A DNA stretch of 64,000 bases from Thiobaca trueperi (GTDB lineage Bacteria > Pseudomonadota > Gammaproteobacteria > Chromatiales > Chromatiaceae), in contig NZ_SMAO01000001.1 of assembly GCF_004342175.1 (NCBI RefSeq), positions 1 to 64,000 of the forward strand, written 5' to 3'. The notes beneath the pieces were generated by a model, which was given only the letters and a program-made list of their open reading frames with translations, was not told where the DNA came from and searched no databases. Every line of letters begins with the position of its first letter. The first letter of the stretch is position 1. The translations under genes were made by a program, and so were the position numbers. This document shows, piece after piece, positions 22,038-32,918 of this stretch.

Positions 22038-23174
22038 ATGCGTATCGCCTGCTTTTTCTCCACCTCGGGACATAGTGGAGTCGATCGTCTGGCCCGCCAT
22101 CTGATCCCGGCGCTGGCGCGGCGCGGTCATGCGGTGGATCTGCTCAAGGTGCGTCGGCATGGGCCGCATCTGGACGAGATCCCTGAAGGCGTGCGTGTCA
22201 TCGATCTCGGTTCGCGCCATACCTACGGCTGTCTGCCGGCCATCGTCCGCTATCTGCGCCGCGAGCGACCGGCGGTCATGCTCTCGGACAAGGACCGGGT
22301 CAACCGTACCGCTCTCCTCGCCCGCGTCCTGGCGCGGGTGCCGACCCGGCTGGTGTTCAGTTCCGGGACGACGATTTCGATTGATCTCGCCACGCGCGGC
22401 CCCTTTGAACGCTGGATCCAGCGGCATTCGATGGGCCGGCTCTATCCCTTTGCCGATCAGGTGATCGTCACCAGCGCCGGGGTGGCCGACGACATGGCTG
22501 CTTACACCGGCCTGGCGCGTGAACGCATCCGCGTGCTGCCTTCGCCAGTGGTGCCGGCGAGCCTTTTCACGGACGAACTGCCGCGCCCGGATCATCTCTG
22601 GTTCGGTCAGCCCGGTATCCCGCTGATCCTGAGCGCGGGCGAACTCTGCGGACGCAAGGATTTTGCGACCCTGCTGCGCGCCTTCGCGCGGGTGCGCGCC
22701 AGTCGTCCCTGCCGGCTCGTCATCCTTGGTAAAGGCGCGGCGCGCGAGCGTCTGCTGATCCTGGCTGCCGAGCTTGGTGTTGACGCCGATGTCGCCCTGC
22801 CGGGCTATGTTGCGGATCCCTATGCCTGGATGGCCCACGCCGACCTCTTCGCCTTCACCTCACGCTGGGAAGGGCTGGGGTTCGTGCTCATTGAGGCATT
22901 GGCCGTCGGCACGCCGGTGGTTTCAACCGACTGTCCGAGCGGGCCGAGCGAGATCCTGGCGCAGGGACGTTATGGTCCGCTGATTCCGGTCGGTGACGAT
23001 GAATCGCTCGCCCAGGCCATGCTCGCCACCCTGGATGATCCGCTGCCGCCGGCAATACTCCAGGAAGCCGCCCGTCCCTATGAGATCGAAACCAGTACCG
23101 ACGCCTATCTGGAGGCGATGGGAATGCGGCGGCCCGCCTCATCACAACACGACCATTCACAGGAAGCGCCATGA
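22038..23174 (+). CDS. Glycosyltransferase family 4
   Basis: 378 residues with a GT-B fold. The N-terminal domain starts MRIACFFSTSGHSGVDRLARHL, and the C-terminal domain has LSAGELCGRKDFATLLRAF near 200 and the donor-binding motif FTSRWEGLGFVLIEALAVGTPVVSTD near 275-300 with its E-x7-E pair. It should transfer a sugar from a nucleotide donor to a lipid-linked or surface glycan acceptor at the cytoplasmic face. Acceptor unknown. Its stop overlaps the metY start by four bases (ATGA), so the two are translationally coupled although no metabolic link is obvious. Confidence 0.88.
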   Translation: MRIACFFSTSGHSGVDRLARHLIPALARRGHAVDLLKVRRHGPHLDEIPEGVRVIDLGSRHTYGCLPAIVRYLRRERPAVMLSDKDRVNRTALLARVLARVPTRLVFSSGTTISIDLATRGPFERWIQRHSMGRLYPFADQVIVTSAGVADDMAAYTGLARERIRVLPSPVVPASLFTDELPRPDHLWFGQPGIPLILSAGELCGRKDFATLLRAFARVRASRPCRLVILGKGAARERLLILAAELGVDADVALPGYVADPYAWMAHADLFAFTSRWEGLGFVLIEALAVGTPVVSTDCPSGPSEILAQGRYGPLIPVGDDESLAQAMLATLDDPLPPAILQEAARPYEIETSTDAYLEAMGMRRPASSQHDHSQEAP

Positions 23175-24445
23175 AGATCGAAACCCTTGCCATCCATGCC
23201 GGCTTTGCGCCCGACCCGACCACCAAATCGGTCGCCACGCCCATCTACCAAACCACCAGCTACGCCTTTGACGACACCCAGCACGGTGCCGATCTGTTCG
23301 ATCTCAAGGTCGCGGGCAACATCTACACCCGCATCATGAACCCCACCAGCGACGTGCTGGAGCAGCGGGTGGCGGCGCTGGAAGGCGGGGTAGGGGGGCT
23401 GGCGCTGGCCTCGGGCATGGCGGCCGTGACCAACGCCATCTTCACCATCGCCCAGGCCGGCGACAACATCGTCGCCGTTTCGACGCTTTATGGCGGCAGT
23501 TACAACCTCTTCGCCCATACCCTGCCGCGTCTCGGTATCCAGGTGCGTTTCGCCGCGCCCAACGATATCGATGGCATGGCGGCGCAGATCGACGCCAACA
23601 CCAAGGCGGTCTTCTGCGAGTCGATCGGCAACCCGGCGGGCAATGTCGCCGATCTCCAGGCCATCGCCGATATGGCGCACGCCCACGGCATCCCGGTCAT
23701 CGCCGATAACACGGTGCCCACGCCCTATCTCTGCCGTCCATTCGAGCATGGCTGTGACATCGTGGTCCACGCGCTGACCAAATACATGGGCGGTCACGGC
23801 ACCACCATCGCCGGCGCGCTGGTGGACTCAGGCAAATTCCCCTGGGCCGAGCACGCCGAGCGTTTCCCCATGCTCAACCAGCCCGATGTCTCCTATCACG
23901 GCGTGGTCTATACCGAAGCCCTGGGTCCGGCGGCCTATATCGGTCGTGCGCGCGTGGTGCCGCTGCGCAACATGGGCGCCGCCATCTCGCCCTTTAACAG
24001 CTTCCTGATTCTCCAGGGCATCGAGACCCTGCATGTTCGCATGGACCGGCACTGCGAGAATGCGCTCGCCGTCGCCGAGTATCTGCAGGACCATCCGAAG
24101 GTCGAATGGGTGCGTTACGCCGGACTGCCCGACAGCCCGGACTATCCGCTGGTGCAGAAGTATATGGATGGCGCCAAGGCCAGCTCCATTCTGTCCTTCG
24201 GCATCAAGGGCGGGATCGAGGCCGGCGCACGTTTCATCGATGCGCTCAAGCTGGTGGTGCGTCTGGTCAATATCGGCGACGCCAAGACCCTGGCCTGCCA
24301 TCCGGCGACCACCACGCATCGTCAGCTCTCGCCAGAGGAACTCGCCCGCGCCGGGGTCTCCACCGACCTGATCCGGCTGTCGATCGGCATCGAGCATATC
24401 GACGACATCATCGCCGATCTGGAGCAGGCGCTGGCGGCATCCTGA
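23171..24445 (+). CDS. metY: O-acetylhomoserine sulfhydrylase (Cys/Met metabolism PLP enzyme)
   Basis: 424 residues, the standard length of this PLP enzyme. The N-terminus reads ETLAIHAGFAPDPTTKSVA, the PLP-binding lysine is in VHALTKYMGGHGTT near residue 204, and the C-terminus has LVNIGDAKTLACHPATTTH. It makes homocysteine from O-acetylhomoserine and free sulfide, which suits an organism that handles sulfide. It overlaps the glycosyltransferase gene by four bases and converges with a small membrane protein gene four bases away. Confidence 0.95.
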   Translation: MKIETLAIHAGFAPDPTTKSVATPIYQTTSYAFDDTQHGADLFDLKVAGNIYTRIMNPTSDVLEQRVAALEGGVGGLALASGMAAVTNAIFTIAQAGDNIVAVSTLYGGSYNLFAHTLPRLGIQVRFAAPNDIDGMAAQIDANTKAVFCESIGNPAGNVADLQAIADMAHAHGIPVIADNTVPTPYLCRPFEHGCDIVVHALTKYMGGHGTTIAGALVDSGKFPWAEHAERFPMLNQPDVSYHGVVYTEALGPAAYIGRARVVPLRNMGAAISPFNSFLILQGIETLHVRMDRHCENALAVAEYLQDHPKVEWVRYAGLPDSPDYPLVQKYMDGAKASSILSFGIKGGIEAGARFIDALKLVVRLVNIGDAKTLACHPATTTHRQLSPEELARAGVSTDLIRLSIGIEHIDDIIADLEQALAAS

Positions 24446-24449
24446 CCGG

Positions 24450-24884
24450 TCACACTGCGGGAAACTGCCCCAACAGCAGCAGCAACAGAATGGCCAGGAT
24501 GCCGACAGCGTTCCAGGCACGGTTGATCCAGCGTCGGCGCATGCGTCGGCGCTCGATTGCGGCGGACAGACGGGGGTTGGCGGCCAGCTCCGGATCCAGA
24601 TACTGCACCTGATGTCCCAGATCGATGGCATCGACCGCTGCGACGGCGGTGAGCGGGTCGGTTCGGTACAGACCGGCTTCGACATCGATCAGGCAGCCAT
24701 GCAGGGCTGTCTGGGCGTGCATGAGTGCGACATCAAGGCTGCCGAAGAAGGCGGCATAGCGGATGCGGGGCATGGCCGGATCCGTAGACTCCGACGCCGG
24801 GGCCGGCTGATGATCCACGCTGTAGATGCGCACCAGTCCGGCTTGATCGGCGCGGGTTTCGACGATGAGATAGCCGCTGCGCAT
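24450..24884 (-). CDS. Hypothetical protein with C-terminal membrane anchor
   Basis: 144 residues: a soluble alpha/beta part (GYLIVETRADQAGLVRIYSVD, FFGSLDVALMHAQTAL), an arginine-rich stretch (ERRRMRRRWINRAW) and one hydrophobic segment at about 125-141 (VGILAILLLLLLGQF) at the very end. This predicts a tail-anchored protein with its bulk in the cytoplasm. I do not recognise the family. It begins five bases before the oxyR stop and is probably co-transcribed with it. Confidence 0.7.
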   Translation of the reverse strand: MRSGYLIVETRADQAGLVRIYSVDHQPAPASESTDPAMPRIRYAAFFGSLDVALMHAQTALHGCLIDVEAGLYRTDPLTAVAAVDAIDLGHQVQYLDPELAANPRLSAAIERRRMRRRWINRAWNAVGILAILLLLLLGQFPAV

Positions 24885-24889
24885 CGAAT

Positions 24890-25843
24890 TCAGGGGCGGG
24901 CGCTGTCCGGCACGGCCTGCCGCTCGCCGCCGATGCGTCGGACGCTCGTGGGCAGATGGTCGCGCACGACATCGGCGAACGCCTCCAGCGCGCGACAGCG
25001 CGGAAAGCTGCGGCGATAGACCAGTGAGATGCGCCGATAGGCGTTCGGCAGATCGAGTGGGCGGGTGACGATGCCGCTGTCGCTCATGCAGCCGCTGCGA
25101 ATCGCCAGGGCCGGCACCAGGGTGCAGCCGAAGCCCGCACCGACCAGTTGCAGCAGGGTCTCCAGGCTCGCCGCCCGCAGATCGGCCATTTCGCCCTGCG
25201 TGGGTCGTTCCGCCAGTCGGCAGACATCCATCACCTGATGGGTGAGACAGTGACCGTCCGCCAGCAGCAGCAGATCCACGCCCTCCAGATCCTGCGCCGT
25301 GATCTCGTCACGCGCATTGAGCGGATGGTGCGTCGGGTGGGCGAACCAGAAGGGTTCGTCGAACAGCGGGATGGCCTGGAAATCGGTATTGTCGATGCGT
25401 GTGGCGAGCAGTGCGGCGTCGATCTCATGACGGGCGAGACGCGCCAGCAGCGAATCGGTGATCTCTTCGGACAGCACCAGTCTGAGCTTGGGGCAGGTGC
25501 GCTTCAGCGGCACCAGCACCAGCGGCATCAGATAGGGGCTCAGGGTCGGGATGGCGCCGATCCGCAGCGGGCCGGCGAGCGGATCCTGATGGGCGCGGGC
25601 GACCTGCTCGATGGCGTCTGCCTGTTCGAGCACCAGCCGTGCATGAGCGAGGATCGCCTCGCCGACGGGTGTGATCTCGACCGAGCGGTTGGTGCGCTCG
25701 AAGATCACCACATCCAGCTCATCCTCCAGCTTTTTGATCTGCCCGCTGAGTGTCGGCTGGCTGACGAAACAACGCTCCGCCGCGCGCCCGAAGTGGCGCA
25801 TTTCGGCGACGGCGAGGATATATTTGAGGTCGCGTAGATTCAC
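24890..25843 (-). CDS. oxyR: Hydrogen-peroxide sensor OxyR (LysR family)
   Basis: 317 residues. The N-terminal winged helix reads LRDLKYILAVAEMRHFGRAAE and SQPTLSGQIKKLEDEL. The effector domain contains DGHCLTHQVMDVC near residues 197-209, with two cysteines nine residues apart as in Escherichia coli OxyR Cys199 and Cys208, which form the peroxide-responsive disulfide. It should activate peroxide-defence genes. The start is GTG at 25843, matching the family N-terminus MNLRDLKY. No catalase or peroxiredoxin gene is adjacent in this window. Confidence 0.93.
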   Translation of the reverse strand: MNLRDLKYILAVAEMRHFGRAAERCFVSQPTLSGQIKKLEDELDVVIFERTNRSVEITPVGEAILAHARLVLEQADAIEQVARAHQDPLAGPLRIGAIPTLSPYLMPLVLVPLKRTCPKLRLVLSEEITDSLLARLARHEIDAALLATRIDNTDFQAIPLFDEPFWFAHPTHHPLNARDEITAQDLEGVDLLLLADGHCLTHQVMDVCRLAERPTQGEMADLRAASLETLLQLVGAGFGCTLVPALAIRSGCMSDSGIVTRPLDLPNAYRRISLVYRRSFPRCRALEAFADVVRDHLPTSVRRIGGERQAVPDSARP

Positions 25844-26096
25844 CCGCGCATGATAGCGGAAATTGCCGCGTTAAATCCTGTCTGCGCCCGATGCTGCATC
25901 AACCCGTTCCGGGCTGTTGCGCATGGCCAGTGAGGCTGGCAACGCCAGCCTTGCACTGATCCAGAGCTTGCGACTGATCGATATGCAATTCGTGTGTGCT
26001 GATCTTCGCGTCACGGCTGGAGGTATTCGTCGTGCTGTGTTTGAGCTAGATTGGCAGACTACGGATTCGCACCAGCACTGCATTTGAACTGTGAAC

Positions 26097-27851
26097 ATGC
26101 CAATCTCACCGTCTCATCCGCCATCGACCGATCCTGCGCCGCCCCCGCTGTGGCATGAGACATTGAGCGGTATTCGTGCGCGCCTGATCCTGCTTTTCGG
26201 CGGCGTTTCGCTCATCCTGGGGATCCTGTCCACGGTCGTCGTTGAGCATCTGGCCGCGCATAAGATGACGGTGGTCAGCGGCGAGCGGTTGCGCGAGATC
26301 TCGCGTTCGATCGCCGACACTCTCTCGCAAAACCTGGTGGAGCGGCTGCGCGAGATCGAACTCATGAGCCAGTCGCCGTTGCTCGTCGAGGGCGATTGGA
26401 ACACCCCGGCGGTGCGGACGATCATCGAGGCTGTGAAGCAGAGCTATCGTCCCTATGCCTGGATGGGGGTCGCCGATGCCAGGGGGCGGGTGGTGGTGGC
26501 CACCGGCGGACTCTTGGAAGGCGTGGATGTCAGCCAGCGCCCATGGTTTGCGGGTGGATCTGCGGCATCCTTCCTGGGCGACGTCCACGAAGCTGTACTG
26601 CTGGACCGCCATCTTCGGCCTCAGTCCGAGGGTGAACCGCTGCGCTTCATCGACTTCGCCGCACCAATATACGATCCACAAGGTGTCTGGCGTGGCGTGG
26701 TGGCCACACATGCCCACTGGACCTGGATCGAGGCGGTCATCGCCGATGGTCTGCGTCCTGAGCATCGCGCTCAGGAGATCGAGGTCTTCCTGATCGGTCG
26801 GGATGGGGCGGTGCTCCATCCCTTCACGCGCGCCGAGGCGGTCCAGATGCCCAGACAGCTGCCTGTATCGACCGATACGATCCTGGAGTTGGACTGGGAA
26901 TCAGGCCAAATCTACCTGACGGCTCAGGCGAGTATCCTGGCGCCGCGCGCCGACGCGCTGGAATGGCGGGTCGTGGTGCGTCAACCGGTCAGTGTGGCGC
27001 TGGCGGCGGTTGCCGAGTTGCGCCAGCACCTGCTTCTGATGGGGGTCGTGCTGTCCCTGTTGCTGGTTGTACTGGCTGATCGGGTGGCGGTCGGTTTCAG
27101 CCGCCCGCTGCAACAGGTCGAGCGGGTCGTCTGGCGCATCGATCATGGCGACGAGACCGCCAGCTTCCCGAGTCAATCCTTTCGCATCCGCGAACTGGAT
27201 GCCTTGGTTGGTTCCATTCGCGGCATGACTGCCACGCTGATCGAGCGCAAGCGCGCCCTGGAAGACCTCAACCAGTCTCTGGAAGCCCAGGTTCAGGAGC
27301 GTACCACTCAGTTGTCTTCCGCTAATCAGCGTCTGGCGGCACTGGCAACGACCGATGGTTTGACGGGCGTCGCCAACCGCCGCCATTTCGACGAGACCTT
27401 GGCGCAGGAGTGGGAACGCGCTCAACGTGCTGGAACCGCCCTGGCGCTGATGTTACTGGATATCGACTATTTCAAGCGTTACAACGATCACTACGGCCAT
27501 CAGGCTGGCGACGATTGTTTACGCCGGGTCGCCCAGGTGCTGCGGGACAGCGTGCATCGTGCCACTGATCTGGTGGCACGCTATGGCGGGGAAGAGTTTG
27601 TGGTGGTGCTGCCTGACACCCCGGTCGCCGGGGCGGGCGTGCTCGCCGAGGCCATGTGTCAGGCTGTGAGCGCGCTGGCGATTCCCCACGCCGCCTCACC
27701 TTTGGGTCGTGTGACCGTGAGTCTTGGCGTGGCGGGCAAGATTCCACTGCTGAACCATGATGCCGGCATGCTCATCAAGTGCGCGGATCAGGCGCTCTAT
27801 CAGGCAAAGGCGGCCGGACGCCATCAGGTGGCGGTGGCTGGAAACGGTTGA
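26097..27851 (+). CDS. Membrane-bound Cache-domain diguanylate cyclase
   Basis: About 584 residues. A first membrane segment (about 30-50) and a second (about 307-330) enclose a periplasmic Cache-type ligand domain (YRPYAWMGVADARGRV and SQRPWFAGG are typical). HAMP-like and coiled segments lead to a GGDEF domain with TTDGLTGVANRRHFDE and an intact RYGGEEFVVVLP near 498. The inhibitory-site RATD lies five residues before the signature. It should make c-di-GMP in response to a small extracellular ligand. ATG 26097 is chosen over the GTG at 26091; neither has a strong ribosome site. Confidence 0.9.
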   Translation: MPISPSHPPSTDPAPPPLWHETLSGIRARLILLFGGVSLILGILSTVVVEHLAAHKMTVVSGERLREISRSIADTLSQNLVERLREIELMSQSPLLVEGDWNTPAVRTIIEAVKQSYRPYAWMGVADARGRVVVATGGLLEGVDVSQRPWFAGGSAASFLGDVHEAVLLDRHLRPQSEGEPLRFIDFAAPIYDPQGVWRGVVATHAHWTWIEAVIADGLRPEHRAQEIEVFLIGRDGAVLHPFTRAEAVQMPRQLPVSTDTILELDWESGQIYLTAQASILAPRADALEWRVVVRQPVSVALAAVAELRQHLLLMGVVLSLLLVVLADRVAVGFSRPLQQVERVVWRIDHGDETASFPSQSFRIRELDALVGSIRGMTATLIERKRALEDLNQSLEAQVQERTTQLSSANQRLAALATTDGLTGVANRRHFDETLAQEWERAQRAGTALALMLLDIDYFKRYNDHYGHQAGDDCLRRVAQVLRDSVHRATDLVARYGGEEFVVVLPDTPVAGAGVLAEAMCQAVSALAIPHAASPLGRVTVSLGVAGKIPLLNHDAGMLIKCADQALYQAKAAGRHQVAVAGNG

Positions 27852-27927
27852 TTCGTCACGATCCTGCCCCATTTCCGCGCCAAATCCCCACGAACATTCG
27901 GGGCTCAACCGCTGAGAGTCAAATCGC

Positions 27928-30525
<2,598 letters not shown>

Positions 30526-30535
30526 GTTGAATTTG

Positions 30536-30596
30536 GACAGTATTAACAGGATTAAACAATTTAAATCAACGATTTAAAAATCCTGTTAATCCTGTC
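30536..30596. repeat. Dispersed palindromic repeat, copy 3 (clpB-30631 gene)
   Basis: Shortest copy: GACAGTATT-AACAGGATT (30536-30553) faces AATCCTGTT-AATCCTGTC (30579-30596), with an AT-rich centre that contains ATTTAAATC. One base in the left arm deviates from consensus. The outer motif is not clear here. It lies 11 bases after the clpB stop and about 35 bases before the next start. Confidence 0.9.
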
Positions 30597-30630
30597 AAAA
30601 ACTTTTAAGGTCTTTAAGGTGGAAGCTGTC

Positions 30631-31239
30631 ATGATCATACTCAAACGCACACTCCTGGCTCTGGCCGTTGCCCTGTCCGTCACGACTGCCGTGTCGGCAG
30701 ATGAGGTCACGGATCAACTGGAGACGGGGAAAAAGGCCTATGAAGCCGGCGAACTGCGCTCGGCGGTCGAGGCACTGAACTTTGCGGTCGCCAAGATCCA
30801 GGAACAGATGACATCACGTCTGCTGACCCTGCTGCCTGAACCGCTGGCCGGCTGGCAGGCGGATCCGGCTGCCTCGCAGTCTGGCGGCATGGCTGCCATG
30901 ATCACCGGCACCGCACTGAGCCGGCGTTATTTCCGCGAGGATGGGGCCGAGGTCACGCTGAATCTGATGGCCGATTCGCCGCTCCTGCCCATGCTGACGA
31001 TGGCGCTGTCGATGCCCTTCATGATGCAGGCAAACGATGGCATGAAGACCTATCAGCTCAAAGGTTATCGCGGCACCATCGAACACAAAGACGGAACCAG
31101 CGAATACGAGATCAACCTGCTGGTCGGCAGCCGTCTGCTGGTGCAGGGTAGCGGCAAGGGGATCACGGACCAGAAACTGCTGGAGCAGTATCTGGAGACG
31201 CTGGATCTGGACGCGATTCAAAAGTCGCTGACCAACTGA
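30631..31239 (+). CDS. Periplasmic hypothetical protein
   Basis: 202 residues. A signal peptide (IILKRTLLALAVALSVTTAVSA) precedes a mature part that starts DEVTDQLETGKKAYEAGELRSAVEALNFAV, a single TPR-like helical pair. The rest is an alpha/beta region. I know the arrangement from uncharacterised proteobacterial proteins, but no function. ATG 30631 is preferred over GTG 30619, because AAGGTGGA at 30616-30623 is placed correctly for it. It lies downstream of clpB on the same strand, with a palindromic repeat between. Confidence 0.75.
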   Translation: MIILKRTLLALAVALSVTTAVSADEVTDQLETGKKAYEAGELRSAVEALNFAVAKIQEQMTSRLLTLLPEPLAGWQADPAASQSGGMAAMITGTALSRRYFREDGAEVTLNLMADSPLLPMLTMALSMPFMMQANDGMKTYQLKGYRGTIEHKDGTSEYEINLLVGSRLLVQGSGKGITDQKLLEQYLETLDLDAIQKSLTN

Positions 31240-31262
31240 GCCCCGGCGATTGGCGTCGCACG

Positions 31263-32285
31263 ATGAAGGCTGACCATCCGCAGGATGACCGACCAGCCGC
31301 CACGCCGTTTCTGGATCTGCCCGCCCGTTTGGGATGGCGGACGCGCTACGCCGAGATCATTTTCGCCGATCCGCCTTATGTGATCCTGCACGCGACGCCC
31401 ATTTTTCCGCTCTGTCATCCCGAACTGGTCGCGCGCGGAATCGTCTGGGACAGCTTCAGTTTGCTCGATTCGCTGGCGCGACCGGGCGCGTACTGGATGC
31501 TGACCTGTACCTGCGGGATCGCGGATGATGCCGGCTTGACAACGCCGATCTTCGTCAGCCATCCCGACCGACAGCGGATTGTCTGGGAACTCGATCTCAG
31601 GGGACTGGCGCCGGCGCTGGAAGATCGGTTGACCGGCACCGATGGTTTTATCCGCCTGACCTTCGCGCGGGATGAATACGCATCCGATCTGCGCGCGCTG
31701 ATCGGTGAACTGCGCGAGTGTGCGAGCAATCCCGTCACCATTGAGACGTTAGCCGAAACGGATGGCGTCGAATGGCTGCAACGGGAGTTTTCGCATCTGG
31801 CCCCGTTTCAAGTCGAGGAACTGGAGCCCGGTATCGGCGGGATGGCGCTGGAACGCCTGCTGGATCTCGATCCCGAGAGACTCCCGGCAAGAGCGCCGCG
31901 ATGGCCGCCCGGCACGCTGATCGAATTCGGCTTGTTCGCGGATGGCGATGGACATGAATTGATGCGGGTCAATGGCGAGGTGCCGCGGCCTTCCTCCTGG
32001 ACACCCCGCCATTTCACGCGCTGGGAAGCCTGGAGCGCCTTTCATCGCTGGATCGATCTGCTCCCGCGCGGCTTCTGGCTTGGTCATCATGGCTGCATCG
32101 TGCCGCCGGAGCGCGAATGGAATCGGTTTTTCCTGCTGCACGAAGCGGATCGGGCGCTGTGTCATGCCGCCGGTCGGCATCTGGCGGAGGTGGTTCAGCG
32201 CGGCTATGGCGAAGGCGAGACCGCACCGGGCGTCAGGGTCCGCTATGTCGAATGTCCGCTGGACGTTGCCAAGCGGATGAACTGA
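31263..32285 (+). CDS. Hypothetical protein of unknown family
   Basis: 340 residues, soluble, rich in Trp, Arg and acidic residues. There is no signal peptide or membrane segment and no motif I can name. It contains two cysteine-bearing stretches (MLTCTCGIADD near 80 and the lone LGHHGCIVPP near 280) and ends close to the IS remnant. It starts 23 bases after the periplasmic protein's stop, so the two may share a transcript. Coding potential is good: long frame, GC-rich third positions and no competing frame of comparable quality. Confidence 0.7.
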   Translation: MKADHPQDDRPAATPFLDLPARLGWRTRYAEIIFADPPYVILHATPIFPLCHPELVARGIVWDSFSLLDSLARPGAYWMLTCTCGIADDAGLTTPIFVSHPDRQRIVWELDLRGLAPALEDRLTGTDGFIRLTFARDEYASDLRALIGELRECASNPVTIETLAETDGVEWLQREFSHLAPFQVEELEPGIGGMALERLLDLDPERLPARAPRWPPGTLIEFGLFADGDGHELMRVNGEVPRPSSWTPRHFTRWEAWSAFHRWIDLLPRGFWLGHHGCIVPPEREWNRFFLLHEADRALCHAAGRHLAEVVQRGYGEGETAPGVRVRYVECPLDVAKRMN

Positions 32286-32289
32286 GCGG

Positions 32290-32818
32290 ACCTGTTGCCG
32301 ATCTCGGTTGCTTCAAAGGGCCGCGATCCGTCCTATGCGGTCATTTACCGCCTGACGTTGCGGAATTTGATGAGGTCGTCGAGAAGGATCACGGCCGCAT
32401 CGAAACTCGACGCGGCTATACCTTCGACCAATTGGATTGCCTGCGTGCGCCCGAACGCTGGCCCAACCTGAAATCCTTCACGGTCATTGTTGCCGAGCGC
32501 ACCATCAAGGACCAGACCACGACCGAGCAGCGCGGCGACATTTCCAGCCTGCCAGTGGATGCCGCCCGGATCAATGCGGCGGTGCGCCAGCATTGGCGCG
32601 TCGAGAACAGCTTGCACTGGTGCATGGACGTGGCGTTCAACGATGACCAAATGCGTCTCCGCACCGATTATGCCGCCCATAACCTTGCCGTCTTGCGACA
32701 GCTTGCCCTCAATGCCATCCGCCATGCGCCGGCCCCTTGTCAGGGCGGCCTCAAGACCCGGCGACTCGTCGCCGCCTCTTCCGACGACTACCGCGCGCTC
32801 ATCCTCGGTCTCGTATAG
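32290..32818 (+). pseudogene. ISAs1-family transposase remnant (C-terminal part)
   Basis: From about 32354 the frame reads like the C-terminal half of an ISAs1 (H-repeat) transposase: EKDHGRIETRRGYTFDQ, then AAVRQHWRVENSLHWCMDVAF with the conserved catalytic-region Glu, and YAAHNLAVLRQLALNAIR. The N-terminal half is missing. A short possible match (KGRDPSYAV) in another frame just before 32352 suggests a frameshift in the decayed part. I saw no intact terminal inverted repeats. The remnant ends about 100 bases before the start of the ammonium-sensor gene. Confidence 0.85.
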
Positions 32819-32918
32819 GATTCGTGCGATTGCCCTGGCAGCTTGAGCCGGCCAGGAAAAATCGGCATCGATCTGGAGTACCATTGCGCCCATTTGATTG
32901 GTGGTGCCGACTTCCGTC

